Shown here: piece after piece, positions 1-5,655 of the stretch
Layout: each line of letters starts with the position of its first letter
Position numbering within the stretch: position 1 is the stretch's first letter
Source of the DNA: an uncultured Eubacteriales bacterium
GTDB lineage: Bacteria; Bacillota; Clostridia; Oscillospirales; CAG-272
NCBI GenBank assembly: GCA_934462885.1
Contig: CAKSJC010000056.1
Span: 1-9,249, forward strand
Direction: 5' to 3'
DNA length: 9,249 bases
Made by a program: the position numbers and the translations under genes
Notes under the pieces: generated by a model
The model's input: only the letters and a program-made list of their open reading frames with translations
Databases searched by the model: none
What the model was told of the DNA's origin: nothing

Positions 1-371
1 TATGTACGCAGCCCTGCCTCAACGTGACCGACGGGTATCTGAAGATAGAAGCAGGCAAGTGCAGTCACGAATGTGGTGGACGTATCGCCGTGAACGAGAA
101 CTACGTCTGGATTAACTTCAAGAAGAACGTCGCGTATTCGTTCGAGAATATTTACGGTAACGTCAAATAGGGTTTGTTTATCTTTCATTATCGAAAGATC
201 GTAGTCGGGAACTACTCCAAAAGCATGAAGTACTTGATCAAGCATCTGCCTGTGCTGACCTGTAACGCAGAGAGTTACATCAAGTTCCGGTCTTTTTTTT
301 AGTTCCAAAACGAGCGGACACATTTTTATTGCTTCGGGACGTGTTCCGAAAACAGCTAAAACTTTTTTCAT
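1..371 (-). CDS. wecB: UDP-N-acetylglucosamine 2-epimerase (non-hydrolysing), N-terminal part, cut by window edge
   Basis: This enzyme interconverts UDP-GlcNAc and UDP-ManNAc in the cytoplasm, supplying ManNAc units for wall or surface polysaccharide. The 123 visible codons read straight through from the ATG at 369-371 to the left edge. They start MKKVLAVFGTRPEAIK, the nucleotide-binding N-terminus of the family, with the conserved lysine at residue 16. Further on are VTGQHRQMLDQVL (36-48), PDVVLVHGDTSTT (88-100, with the active-site Asp at 96) and IPVGHVEAGLRT (112-123, with the active-site Glu at 118). The family is usually about 370-390 residues, so roughly two thirds lies beyond the window. 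An in-frame ATG four codons upstream (381-383) is an alternative start; neither has a strong ribosome binding site. I chose 371 because family members begin at this MKKVL position. Family assignment is very secure; the role in a particular polysaccharide is inference. Confidence 0.95.
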   Translation of the reverse strand, partial: MKKVLAVFGTRPEAIKMCPLVLELKKRPELDVTLCVTGQHRQMLDQVLHAFGVVPDYDLSIMKDKQTLFDVTVNILERIRDVLLEVNPDVVLVHGDTSTTFVTALACFYLQIPVGHVEAGLRT

Positions 372-405
372 AGATACACCCATTTAATTTGTTTTTATTA
401 AGCAC

Positions 406-434
406 ATTATACCAGTTAATAAAGCAAAAGTCAA
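406..434 (-). promoter_or_regulatory. Sigma-A promoter for wecB
   Basis: Read on the minus strand, TTGACT (429-434) is followed by a 17-bp spacer and a perfect TATAAT (406-411), with TG just before the -10 box. The start codon of wecB lies about 35-40 bases downstream, so the leader is very short. It sits just past the 497-537 terminator, which separates wecB transcription from the gene upstream. Confidence 0.85.
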
Positions 435-496
435 TAAAATAAAATATCCGACCGTTGGAGATGAAATATACGTTCCTATGAAGTTTTCCGTAATAC

Positions 497-537
497 AAAA
501 AATGTTCTTCTGACAGTTATCGGAAGAACATTTTTTT
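497..537 (-). terminator. Rho-independent terminator, bidirectional, at the end of the XpaC-like gene
   Basis: A perfect 10-bp inverted repeat, AATGTTCTTC (501-510) and GAAGAACATT (523-532), encloses a 12-base loop. A-runs on the left and T-runs on the right give a U-tract on either strand. The natural user is the minus-strand gene ending at 610. Nothing convergent on the plus strand was found that would need it. Confidence 0.85.
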
Positions 538-609
538 GTAAAATTCAGTTTTTCGGCCAAATCCAAGATTATTTTTATTATATTTTCAGTAGTTTTTCTC
601 ATCTGCTTT

Positions 610-2106
610 TCATCTGTTTTTAGGATGTGCCGCAGCTGCTCCGCCTGAGATAAGGTCATCCGATATTTCGTCGGTGTATTCCGGTTCGTGAGTTTCCGAT
701 TTAAAAGTGCGTGCGGAATCAGATGGTGAAGTATCGGAAGATACTTTATTTGTTGATGACGAATTTGATTTTGGGGAAGTGTTAAAAGGTGTTTCTGCGC
801 TTATTGTGCCTGTATTTCCGTGTGTTTCTGAAAGAGCTTCTTCATGAGAGTCATTTTTAGTTTTGGGGTAGGTTTCCGAATAATTTTTTATTTCAAAATC
901 GCTTTTTCCGCTCAGGCCGTCTTTTTGCATCATCTTTTCAAGGACTGAGATGTCGCTTGATATGTCAATAAACTCATTTTTGAAAAGCTGATCGACCTGT
1001 TGCTTGAATCCGACAACAAGAAGGTCGAGTATATTTTCGATATTTTCTTTCGATTTCTTCATATTTTCCCCGGCGATTCCGACGCGTTCTATTCTGCGGT
1101 AAGATTCAAGAAGCTTAAGGGTTGTGGGAAGATAGTAGTTCATGAACGTTCTGATTTGAGGCATTGCTTCCGGATGATCAGTAACGTAATCGAAAATATT
1201 TACGGTATGTTCTTCAATTTCGTAGATCCTGTCAGAGACTTCTTCGTCTTTGATTTCATCATTAAGATGGCGTATCTCGTTGATTATTGTTGTGAAATTA
1301 TCTTCATCGGAAGTAACTTTGGCGTTTTTCTCATTGTCCAATGAAGATTCATTTTCTTTATTTTTGTCATCGGTTTTTTTTGCAGACCGTTTATTCTTTT
1401 TCAGAACATCACCGTATGCGTTACGGTAATCAAATCCGGCAGGCTCATCGGGTTTCGCAAACGGAGTCCTCATAAAGTTGTTTGTTCCGACGTCAATATA
1501 TGCAGAATCGCCGAACTCACCCTTGTCGATCATTTTCTGAAGCTCTTTTTTTATCTTATTTACATTGCTTCCGGACGCTGATGACAGTTTGTCGAGGTTT
1601 ATGCTTTCGCGTTCTCCGATAATCGCTCTGATTCTCGCGCGTCGGCTGTCTCTTGAGTGAAACAGTTTAGAGATGAGAAAGAGTACGCCGGAGGCGAGAA
1701 ACGTTGGAACTGACAGAGTGAAAAAGTTTTCTATGAATTGTCTTGTGAAAATACTTCCGACGTTTGCGATAACGGAAACGGCTGCAATAATGAGCGTTAT
1801 GACAGCCGCTATGGAAAGTCCCTTCGAGACACCTGAAATGTTCTTTGAATTATTTTTTCTTTCTTCTTTTTTTGCCTTTCCTGAGTCAGACATTTCGGAG
1901 CTTGTGAACTGCCATGTTTTCGTCTGTTCCGAACGCGTATTCTGAGAAGATTTATTCCGGTCGGATGAGTTGTTTCCCTCAGATGAAGAAGGTTGAGAAA
2001 AAATGCGAAGGATAGTCAGTACGACGCCCATCGGTGGAAAGACCATATATGCAAGAACAATGATGGGGATAGGAACTTTTAATGAGATATAATTCTTATT
2101 TGCCAA
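610..2106 (-). CDS. XpaC-like ('5-bromo-4-chloroindolyl phosphate hydrolysis' family) membrane protein with long Ser/Thr-rich tail
   Basis: A 498-residue protein. Visible parts in order: a hydrophobic segment (about 12-36); a polar Ser/Asn/Lys linker (38-92); two more membrane segments (about 95-120 and 127-148); a winged-helix-like domain (about 153-212, RRARIRAIIGERESI to FMRT); a charged linker (235-270); and the XpaC core (about 272-396), which includes IYEIEEHTVNIFDYV, HPEAMPQIRTFMNYYLPTT and KLLESYRRIERV. Core and winged helix match the long clostridial members of this family as I know them. The roughly 100-residue Ser/Thr/Glu-rich tail after the core is not usual. The family name comes from an indirect phenotype, so no enzyme activity should be assumed; xpaC often sits beside a TelA-like gene, but none is visible here. 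The start is TTG: it directly follows a TAA, and AAGGAG lies 13 bases upstream. Next gene upstream ends 91 bases away with no terminator seen, so partial co-transcription is possible. Confidence 0.8.
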   Translation of the reverse strand: MANKNYISLKVPIPIIVLAYMVFPPMGVVLTILRIFSQPSSSEGNNSSDRNKSSQNTRSEQTKTWQFTSSEMSDSGKAKKEERKNNSKNISGVSKGLSIAAVITLIIAAVSVIANVGSIFTRQFIENFFTLSVPTFLASGVLFLISKLFHSRDSRRARIRAIIGERESINLDKLSSASGSNVNKIKKELQKMIDKGEFGDSAYIDVGTNNFMRTPFAKPDEPAGFDYRNAYGDVLKKNKRSAKKTDDKNKENESSLDNEKNAKVTSDEDNFTTIINEIRHLNDEIKDEEVSDRIYEIEEHTVNIFDYVTDHPEAMPQIRTFMNYYLPTTLKLLESYRRIERVGIAGENMKKSKENIENILDLLVVGFKQQVDQLFKNEFIDISSDISVLEKMMQKDGLSGKSDFEIKNYSETYPKTKNDSHEEALSETHGNTGTISAETPFNTSPKSNSSSTNKVSSDTSPSDSARTFKSETHEPEYTDEISDDLISGGAAAAHPKNR

Positions 2107-2119
2107 TTATACTGCAGTT

Positions 2120-2128
2120 CTCCTTCTT
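2120..2128 (-). promoter_or_regulatory. Ribosome binding site supporting a TTG start of the XpaC-like gene
   Basis: AAGAAGGAG on the minus strand, 13 bases before TTG at 2104-2106. The spacing is somewhat long, but a TAA stop directly before the TTG rules out any start further upstream in this frame. Confidence 0.6.
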
Positions 2129-2197
2129 GCTTGAAATTTATATTTTTATTGTTAAGTTGCATGCAGGGATAGAAAAAGTCAGGATTTTGTGAAATTC

Positions 2198-2932
2198 TTA
2201 TTTGTTTTCACCGGAGTCAAGAGTTTTTAAGTAATCCATGCACCGGCGAACTTCTTCTTTGCCCGTAGGCTCAAGTCCTTCGCTTTCAACGATTATGCCG
2301 ATGCCGCGTTCAATTGCTTTTTTGCGTACAGCGGCAACGGGAGCGGTTCCATTGCCGAGGGACGTTCCTTTTCCGTCCGAACTTCCGTCTTTGAGATGGA
2401 TAAGATGAACGCGGTCGCCGAGCCGATCGATTTCAGCTACGGGATCAAGACCGGCAACATAAGCCCAGTATGTGTCAAGCTCAAATAAAATATCGCAATT
2501 ATCCTCAAGCATTTTATGGATTATGTATCCTTCGGAAGTTTCTTCAAACTCAGCTACGTGATTGTGATAAGAAATATTGATACCGGAGTCGCGGAGTTTC
2601 GGAGCAATTTCGTTATATTTGTCGATGAATCTTGGAATCAGCTTACGCTGTGAGAAATCATAATGGGGAATAACGAAGTTATGATTTCCGATCGTCCGGT
2701 GAAATTTTACGACTTTGTCAAAGTTGGCGTAAAGCTCGTCAAAGCTGCTGTGCGAACCGATAACGGAAAGTCCGTATTCGTCAAGCATAGCTTTTATTTC
2801 TTCTGCGGAATGATCATAAAAACCTGCGAATTCGACATATTTATATCCAATTTCTGCGGCAGCGCGAAGTCCGCTTGCAAGATCGACATCGGTCATATCA
2901 CGTAGGCTGTACATTTGTATTCCGTATTCCAT
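2198..2932 (-). CDS. Sugar phosphate isomerase/epimerase (xylose isomerase-like TIM barrel)
   Basis: A 244-residue cytoplasmic protein of the AP-endonuclease-2/xylose-isomerase-like barrel superfamily. The opening IQMYSLRD is the standard first strand of these sugar isomerase/epimerases. Candidate metal and active-site residues lie at the ends of barrel strands: VEFAGF (E34), GSHSSF (H61), VIPHYD (H90), ISYHNHVAEFE (H123, H125, E128), LFELDTYW (E151, D153), VHLIHLKDG (H176, H179) and IVESEG (E216, E218). Length is slightly below the usual 260-290 but all barrel segments appear present. The substrate cannot be read from sequence; relatives act on inositols, ketohexoses or their phosphates. Start: ATG at 2930-2932 with AAGGA 9 bases upstream. 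It has its own promoter (2974-3002). No partner enzyme is directly adjacent, although a ROK regulator and manA lie about 2 kb away. Confidence 0.82.
   Translation of the reverse strand: MEYGIQMYSLRDMTDVDLASGLRAAAEIGYKYVEFAGFYDHSAEEIKAMLDEYGLSVIGSHSSFDELYANFDKVVKFHRTIGNHNFVIPHYDFSQRKLIPRFIDKYNEIAPKLRDSGINISYHNHVAEFEETSEGYIIHKMLEDNCDILFELDTYWAYVAGLDPVAEIDRLGDRVHLIHLKDGSSDGKGTSLGNGTAPVAAVRKKAIERGIGIIVESEGLEPTGKEEVRRCMDYLKTLDSGENK
2910..2919. promoter_or_regulatory. Perfect TACA-N2-TGTA palindrome inside the 5' end of the isomerase gene (possible BlaI-type site)
   Basis: TACATTTGTA is identical to the published TACAnnTGTA core of BlaI/MecI operators. It covers codons 5-8 of the isomerase gene, roughly 50 bases past the predicted transcription start. 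Those codons encode the conserved IQMY motif, so the match may simply reflect coding constraint. Confidence 0.3.
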
Positions 2933-2973
2933 ATTAAAATTTCCTTCTCAAAAACAAATAAAATAACATTTAT

Positions 2974-3002
2974 ATTATAAACAAAAACAATGAAAAATTC
3001 AA
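2974..3002 (-). promoter_or_regulatory. Sigma-A promoter for the isomerase gene
   Basis: Minus strand TTGAAT (2997-3002), 17-bp spacer, TATAAT (2974-2979). It lies in an AT-rich gap 42 bases ahead of the isomerase start codon. No clear terminator separates it from the gene ending at 3025. Confidence 0.8.
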
Positions 3003-3024
3003 TATATTTAAGCAAATTTTAAGA

Positions 3025-3780
3025 TTATGTATTATTTTGCGTTACTCTTTTGTAAATATAACTTCTTCCCTTTTTGTGTGTCTTTTCAATAACTCCGCGT
3101 TCGGACAGAACCTTAAGTATTGCATAGACTTTGGCGGATTTTATATGTGCTGTTTTCATAAAGTCTGAAGCAGTAAACTCATCTTCGCATGAATCCGGAA
3201 TGCAGGATAGATAATCGTCATTGGTTGATAATTCTATAATGCCGAATATATCGCACGGTATACGTTCGAATCTGTGAGAGCCTCTTTTGCGGTCGCGGCT
3301 CCAGCCGTTTTTTAGCCTGTATTCGTCTATCTCAAGAAGCGGGGCGAGAATTGTAAGGTTGCAGTTTCTGACATAAGGAAGTATCTTTACAAGTTCGAAA
3401 AGAACGTCATAAACTCCTTCTTTTTTGGGGGAAAGACTTCTTTTTGAAAAATCATTGGTATCAGGATCAATCCATGAGACGTATTTTTTTGCGGATAGCG
3501 GGTAAACAAGCCTGACATGATATTTTGGAAGAAAGGCTTCGAGTTTTTGCTTTAATCCGGAGAAGCCGTTTGTTTCGATTTCTGTCACAACTCCGTCCGC
3601 GAAAATATCCGCGACAAAACCCTCGAGCGGTATTTCGCAGTGTGAAATATCGTCATCAAAATATTTCTTCAGTATTAAATGAAGCTGTTTTTCCTTATAC
3701 GTTCCGATGTTGTATCTTTCGTGCGGTACAATAGCAGTGTCATAAATTATCTTATAAAAGCGAGCTTTATTTACATCCAT
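3025..3780 (-). CDS. Hypothetical protein: PD-(D/E)XK nuclease-like N-terminal region plus C-terminal winged helix
   Basis: A 251-residue soluble protein, no signal peptide or membrane segment. Residues about 25-95 show the layout of a PD-(D/E)XK nuclease-like core: Glu in GTYKEKQLH (E30), then FVADIF (D58), then VVTEIETNGF (E67, E69), then GLKQKLEAFLPKYHVRLVYPL. The usual final lysine of the motif is replaced, so catalysis is uncertain. A tryptophan and basic patch follows, NGWSRDRKRGSHRFERIP (158-175). The last 50 residues (about 198-246, EFTASDFMKTAHIKSAKVYA to GRSYIYKR) read as a winged helix-turn-helix. I have an impression of similar proteins in other Clostridia but know no function. 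It starts 12 bases after the stop of the BlaI-like gene, with only a weak GGAA upstream, so it is almost certainly co-transcribed and possibly translationally coupled. Possible roles are a DNA-binding nuclease or a nuclease-derived regulator; both are inference. Confidence 0.75.
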   Translation of the reverse strand: MDVNKARFYKIIYDTAIVPHERYNIGTYKEKQLHLILKKYFDDDISHCEIPLEGFVADIFADGVVTEIETNGFSGLKQKLEAFLPKYHVRLVYPLSAKKYVSWIDPDTNDFSKRSLSPKKEGVYDVLFELVKILPYVRNCNLTILAPLLEIDEYRLKNGWSRDRKRGSHRFERIPCDIFGIIELSTNDDYLSCIPDSCEDEFTASDFMKTAHIKSAKVYAILKVLSERGVIEKTHKKGRSYIYKRVTQNNT

Positions 3781-3792
3781 GTATAGTTCCGT

Positions 3793-4224
3793 TTATTTTT
3801 TCTTCGTTAACCATTTAAGAAAAGCGTCAAGTTCGGATGGCGTGAAATCTTTTTCACGATACAGGGAGTCGAGAAGAGAAGTCAAAGAACCGCCATGATA
3901 TTTTTTTACAAAATTATCGGTTATTCGTGAAAGGTAAGCGTCATGTTCGGCGGTCGGAATGTAGTATCTTTCTTTTCCGATCTTATATGAAATGACAAAC
4001 CCTCTTTCTTCAAGGCGTACTAAAAATGACACTAGAGTAGGCTTTTGCCAACTTTTTTTATCTCCAAGCAAGCGCATGAGGTTGTTTGTGGTTACGGGAG
4101 GAGTTTCTTGCCATATCGCAAGCATTACATCAAATTCGGCTTCGGGGAGTTTTGTGTCATAGTTGACTTCGTCGGTTTTTTTTATATATTCATTTTTTAT
4201 CTGCTCAAGCTTGGCATCATCCAT
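3793..4224 (-). CDS. BlaI/MecI/CopY-family transcriptional repressor, orphan
   Basis: A 143-residue winged-helix repressor. The motif run LPEAEFDVMLAIW (26-38), PVTTNNLMRLL (43-53), WQKPTLVSFLVRLEERGFV (59-77) and GKERYYIPT (83-91) is the standard DNA-binding domain. The C-terminal part, KKYHGGSLTSLLDSLYREK to ELDAFLKWL, is the helical dimerisation region. It lacks the CxC...CxC copper motif of CopY. The Asn-Phe dipeptide cut by MecR1/BlaR1 in staphylococcal MecI/BlaI aligns here with Ser-Leu (120-121), and no M56 sensor peptidase gene is adjacent, so the release signal is unknown. The N-terminus is about 20 residues longer than typical. I start it at ATG 4222-4224, which has GGAAG six bases upstream; a longer frame reaching 4290 would begin inside the promoter. 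Overlap of an operator-like site with the -10 box suggests autorepression. Confidence 0.88.
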   Translation of the reverse strand: MDDAKLEQIKNEYIKKTDEVNYDTKLPEAEFDVMLAIWQETPPVTTNNLMRLLGDKKSWQKPTLVSFLVRLEERGFVISYKIGKERYYIPTAEHDAYLSRITDNFVKKYHGGSLTSLLDSLYREKDFTPSELDAFLKWLTKKK

Positions 4225-4258
4225 TTTAGACTTCCGTCCTTCTTTATATCGTATGATA

Positions 4259-4287
4259 ATTATACAACTGTCTAAAACTTTTGTCAA
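4259..4287 (-). promoter_or_regulatory. Consensus sigma-A promoter of the BlaI-like operon
   Basis: Minus strand perfect TTGACA (4282-4287), 17-bp spacer, perfect TATAAT (4259-4264). Transcription would start near 4252, giving a leader of about 28 bases. Such a strong promoter is usual for an operon held off by a repressor. Confidence 0.9.
4263..4272. promoter_or_regulatory. BlaI-type operator-like site overlapping the -10 box
   Basis: TACAACTGTC matches the TACA-N2-TGTA operator core of BlaI/MecI at all but the last base. It shares bases 4263-4264 with the -10 hexamer of the BlaI-like gene, so repressor binding here would block its own promoter. The match is direct; the binding is inferred. 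Confidence 0.6.
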
Positions 4288-4328
4288 CAAATTTCTCTTG
4301 TATTTTATGGTGTTTGACGCTCAAAATA

Positions 4329-4359
4329 CACATTTGTCTTTTCTAAAAATACATTTGTC
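4329..4359. promoter_or_regulatory. Pair of BlaI-type operator-like sites, 21 bp apart
   Basis: CACATTTGTC (4329-4338) and TACATTTGTC (4350-4359) both carry the ACA-N2-TGT core seen at 4263-4272. They lie within a direct repeat ACATTTGTCTTT (4330-4341 and 4351-4362) with a 21-bp period, i.e. two helical turns. They lie between the two divergent promoters, 40-80 bases upstream of the ROK-gene -35 box. Confidence 0.5.
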
Positions 4360-4374
4360 TTTGCGCGTGAAAAC

Positions 4375-4394
4375 GTTATATGTTGTTATATGTT
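4375..4394. repeat. Exact tandem repeat of a 10-bp unit upstream of the ROK promoter
   Basis: GTTATATGTT occurs twice head-to-tail (4375-4384 and 4385-4394), ending 10 bases before the -35 box. A one-helical-turn repeat at this place could be a regulator site on a single DNA face, or an AT-rich upstream element. Confidence 0.6.
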
Positions 4395-4404
4395 AAAGAG
4401 AATA

Positions 4405-4433
4405 TTGACTTTCGTGGATTTTCTTATTATAAT
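4405..4433 (+). promoter_or_regulatory. Sigma-A promoter of the ROK regulator-manA operon
   Basis: TTGACT (4405-4410), 17-bp spacer, TATAAT (4428-4433). Predicted transcription start is near 4440, giving a leader of about 60 bases. It is divergent from the BlaI-operon promoter, with 117 bases between the two -35 boxes. Confidence 0.88.
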
Positions 4434-4487
4434 ATTTTTGACAAAGTTCTAAAAATAAAGTTAAGAGATTTATAAAAATATATTCGT

Positions 4488-4494
4488 AAAGGAG
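4488..4494 (+). promoter_or_regulatory. Ribosome binding site that decides the GTG start of the ROK gene
   Basis: AAAGGAG lies 8 bases before GTG 4503 but only 2 bases before the in-frame TTG 4497, so GTG is the workable start. Confidence 0.75.
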
Positions 4495-4502
4495 AGTTGA
4501 CT

Positions 4503-5588
4503 GTGATAGATTTACGGAACATAAAAAACGAGAATTTAAGATCTGTTTTAGATTCTGTGGCGAAAAACGGTAAAATAAGTCGAGCCGGTATATCAGAAAA
4601 AACCGGACTCAGTCTTGTTACGGTGGGAAAAATATCAGACGCTCTTCTTGAGAGGGAACTTATATATCAGGTAAAAGAGGCAAAGAAAGGCGCGGGACGG
4701 CGCGCCGGCGCCTTATGTTTAAACGAAAAAAAGTTTGTTCTTATTTTGGATCTTACCTCGTACGATTTTTTCGGAGCGACGTATGACTTAGGCTTCAAGG
4801 AAAAAGAAAGATTTTCTTTTACATATAATAAGTCAGTAGTGTTTGAAAAAAATCTTAAGGAATTTATTAGTTCTGTTTTTCTATATATTTCCGAAAACGA
4901 TCCGTTGGACTGTATAGGAATAGGAGTCCTTATTTCCGGAAAATATGACCGAAACACAGATACCGTTATGTGCAGAGAAATGCCGGAACTATCAGAAATT
5001 AAGTTGAAAAAAGCGGTTGGCGAGTATTTTGAAGGGATTTTTGTAACAGTCGGCTCATATATCGATTCAGCTGCGATTTGGACGGTGAAACGTGCAAAAG
5101 ATTATTCTTCGTATTCCGCGCAAAACGCTGTTTTTTTACATTTTGGAAAAGAGGTAACAGGAGCGCTTATTGCAGACGGAAGACTTTTTTCGGGAATGAA
5201 CGGAAATACGTGCGATCCCGCTTCAATGATGGATGAGAGAGGGGAACCGTTGAAGAAGAGATTCGATAAATGTGTTGATATAACTGAGATTTGTTGCGTC
5301 CTTTCATATTTGACAGGTAATATTGTGAAGCTTTTTTATCCTGATTCGTTTATAATCACAGGATTGAATGATAAAGAGGCTGCCGAAATACCGACTGCTC
5401 TGAAAGAGAAGCTGATATCGAAATATAATATACCGGAAAAAGACATACCCGAATTTTTATTTTGTGCCTATGATCCTTCAGATGCAAGGCGCGGACTTTG
5501 TATGGTATTGCGGGAAAGATTTACGGACGGTATGGTTTTTGGCGAGCGAGCCGATGAAGCGACAGTTCGAAAAAAACGCGATTTTTAA
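4503..5588 (+). CDS. ROK-family (NagC/XylR-type) transcriptional regulator, kinase motifs degenerate
   Basis: A 361-residue protein. Residues about 8-72 form the ROK-repressor winged helix (RNIKNENLRSVLDSV, ISRAGISEKTGLSLVTVGKI), ending in KKGAGRRAGALCLN, the usual GxGR linker. The rest is an actin-like ROK domain: VLILDLTSYDFFGATYDL, IGIGVLISGKYDRNTD, then FLHFGKEVTGALIADGRLFSG. The catalytic region reads GSYIDSAA instead of the usual ND/DN-containing motif, the GTGIG phosphate loop is lost, and the zinc motif CxCGxxGCxE is absent, so it should not be an active sugar kinase. Family regulators sense sugars or sugar phosphates. It is followed 67 bases later by manA on the same strand with no terminator between, which points to mannose or mannose-6-phosphate related control (inference). 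Start GTG was chosen for RBS spacing; TTG six bases upstream is the alternative. Confidence 0.85.
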   Translation: MIDLRNIKNENLRSVLDSVAKNGKISRAGISEKTGLSLVTVGKISDALLERELIYQVKEAKKGAGRRAGALCLNEKKFVLILDLTSYDFFGATYDLGFKEKERFSFTYNKSVVFEKNLKEFISSVFLYISENDPLDCIGIGVLISGKYDRNTDTVMCREMPELSEIKLKKAVGEYFEGIFVTVGSYIDSAAIWTVKRAKDYSSYSAQNAVFLHFGKEVTGALIADGRLFSGMNGNTCDPASMMDERGEPLKKRFDKCVDITEICCVLSYLTGNIVKLFYPDSFIITGLNDKEAAEIPTALKEKLISKYNIPEKDIPEFLFCAYDPSDARRGLCMVLRERFTDGMVFGERADEATVRKKRDF

Positions 5589-5610
5589 TGTATGGCATTG
5601 CGGCATAGCA

Positions 5611-5624
5611 GAAAATGCATTTTC
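5611..5624. promoter_or_regulatory. Perfect 14-bp palindrome between the ROK gene and manA
   Basis: GAAAATGCATTTTC is fully self-complementary and lies 31 bases before the manA start. It could be an operator, perhaps for the ROK regulator, but with one copy only the function is unknown. It has no T-tract and does not look like a terminator. Confidence 0.35.
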
Positions 5625-5655
5625 AGACTGCGGTGTTATAGAATAGGAGAAGAAA

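Noticed and set aside
3..170. Plus-strand open frame with several cysteines at the left edge
   Set aside because: The minus strand over the same bases encodes clear WecB motifs (VHGDTSTT, GHVEAGLRT), so this is an antisense shadow.
384..659. Minus-strand 91-codon frame overlapping the end of the XpaC-like gene
   Set aside because: It runs through the 497-537 terminator hairpin and the wecB promoter, overlaps a real gene, and resembles no family.
3793..4224. The BlaI-like protein as a CopY copper repressor controlling the metal cluster
   Set aside because: It lacks the CopY cysteine motif and lies about 2.8 kb from the metal genes, in a different operon.
4225..4290. Longer N-terminus for the BlaI-like protein, starting at 4290
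   Set aside because: That start lies upstream of and within the consensus promoter; ATG 4224 has a good ribosome binding site and fits the family.
4320..4395. Repeats upstream of the ROK gene as a CRISPR remnant
   Set aside because: Units are 10-12 bp, only two of each, with 0-9 bp between them; they fit operators rather than a CRISPR array.
4497..4502. TTG start for the ROK regulator
   Set aside because: Only 2 bases from the AAAGGAG site, which is too close; GTG at 4503 has 8-base spacing.
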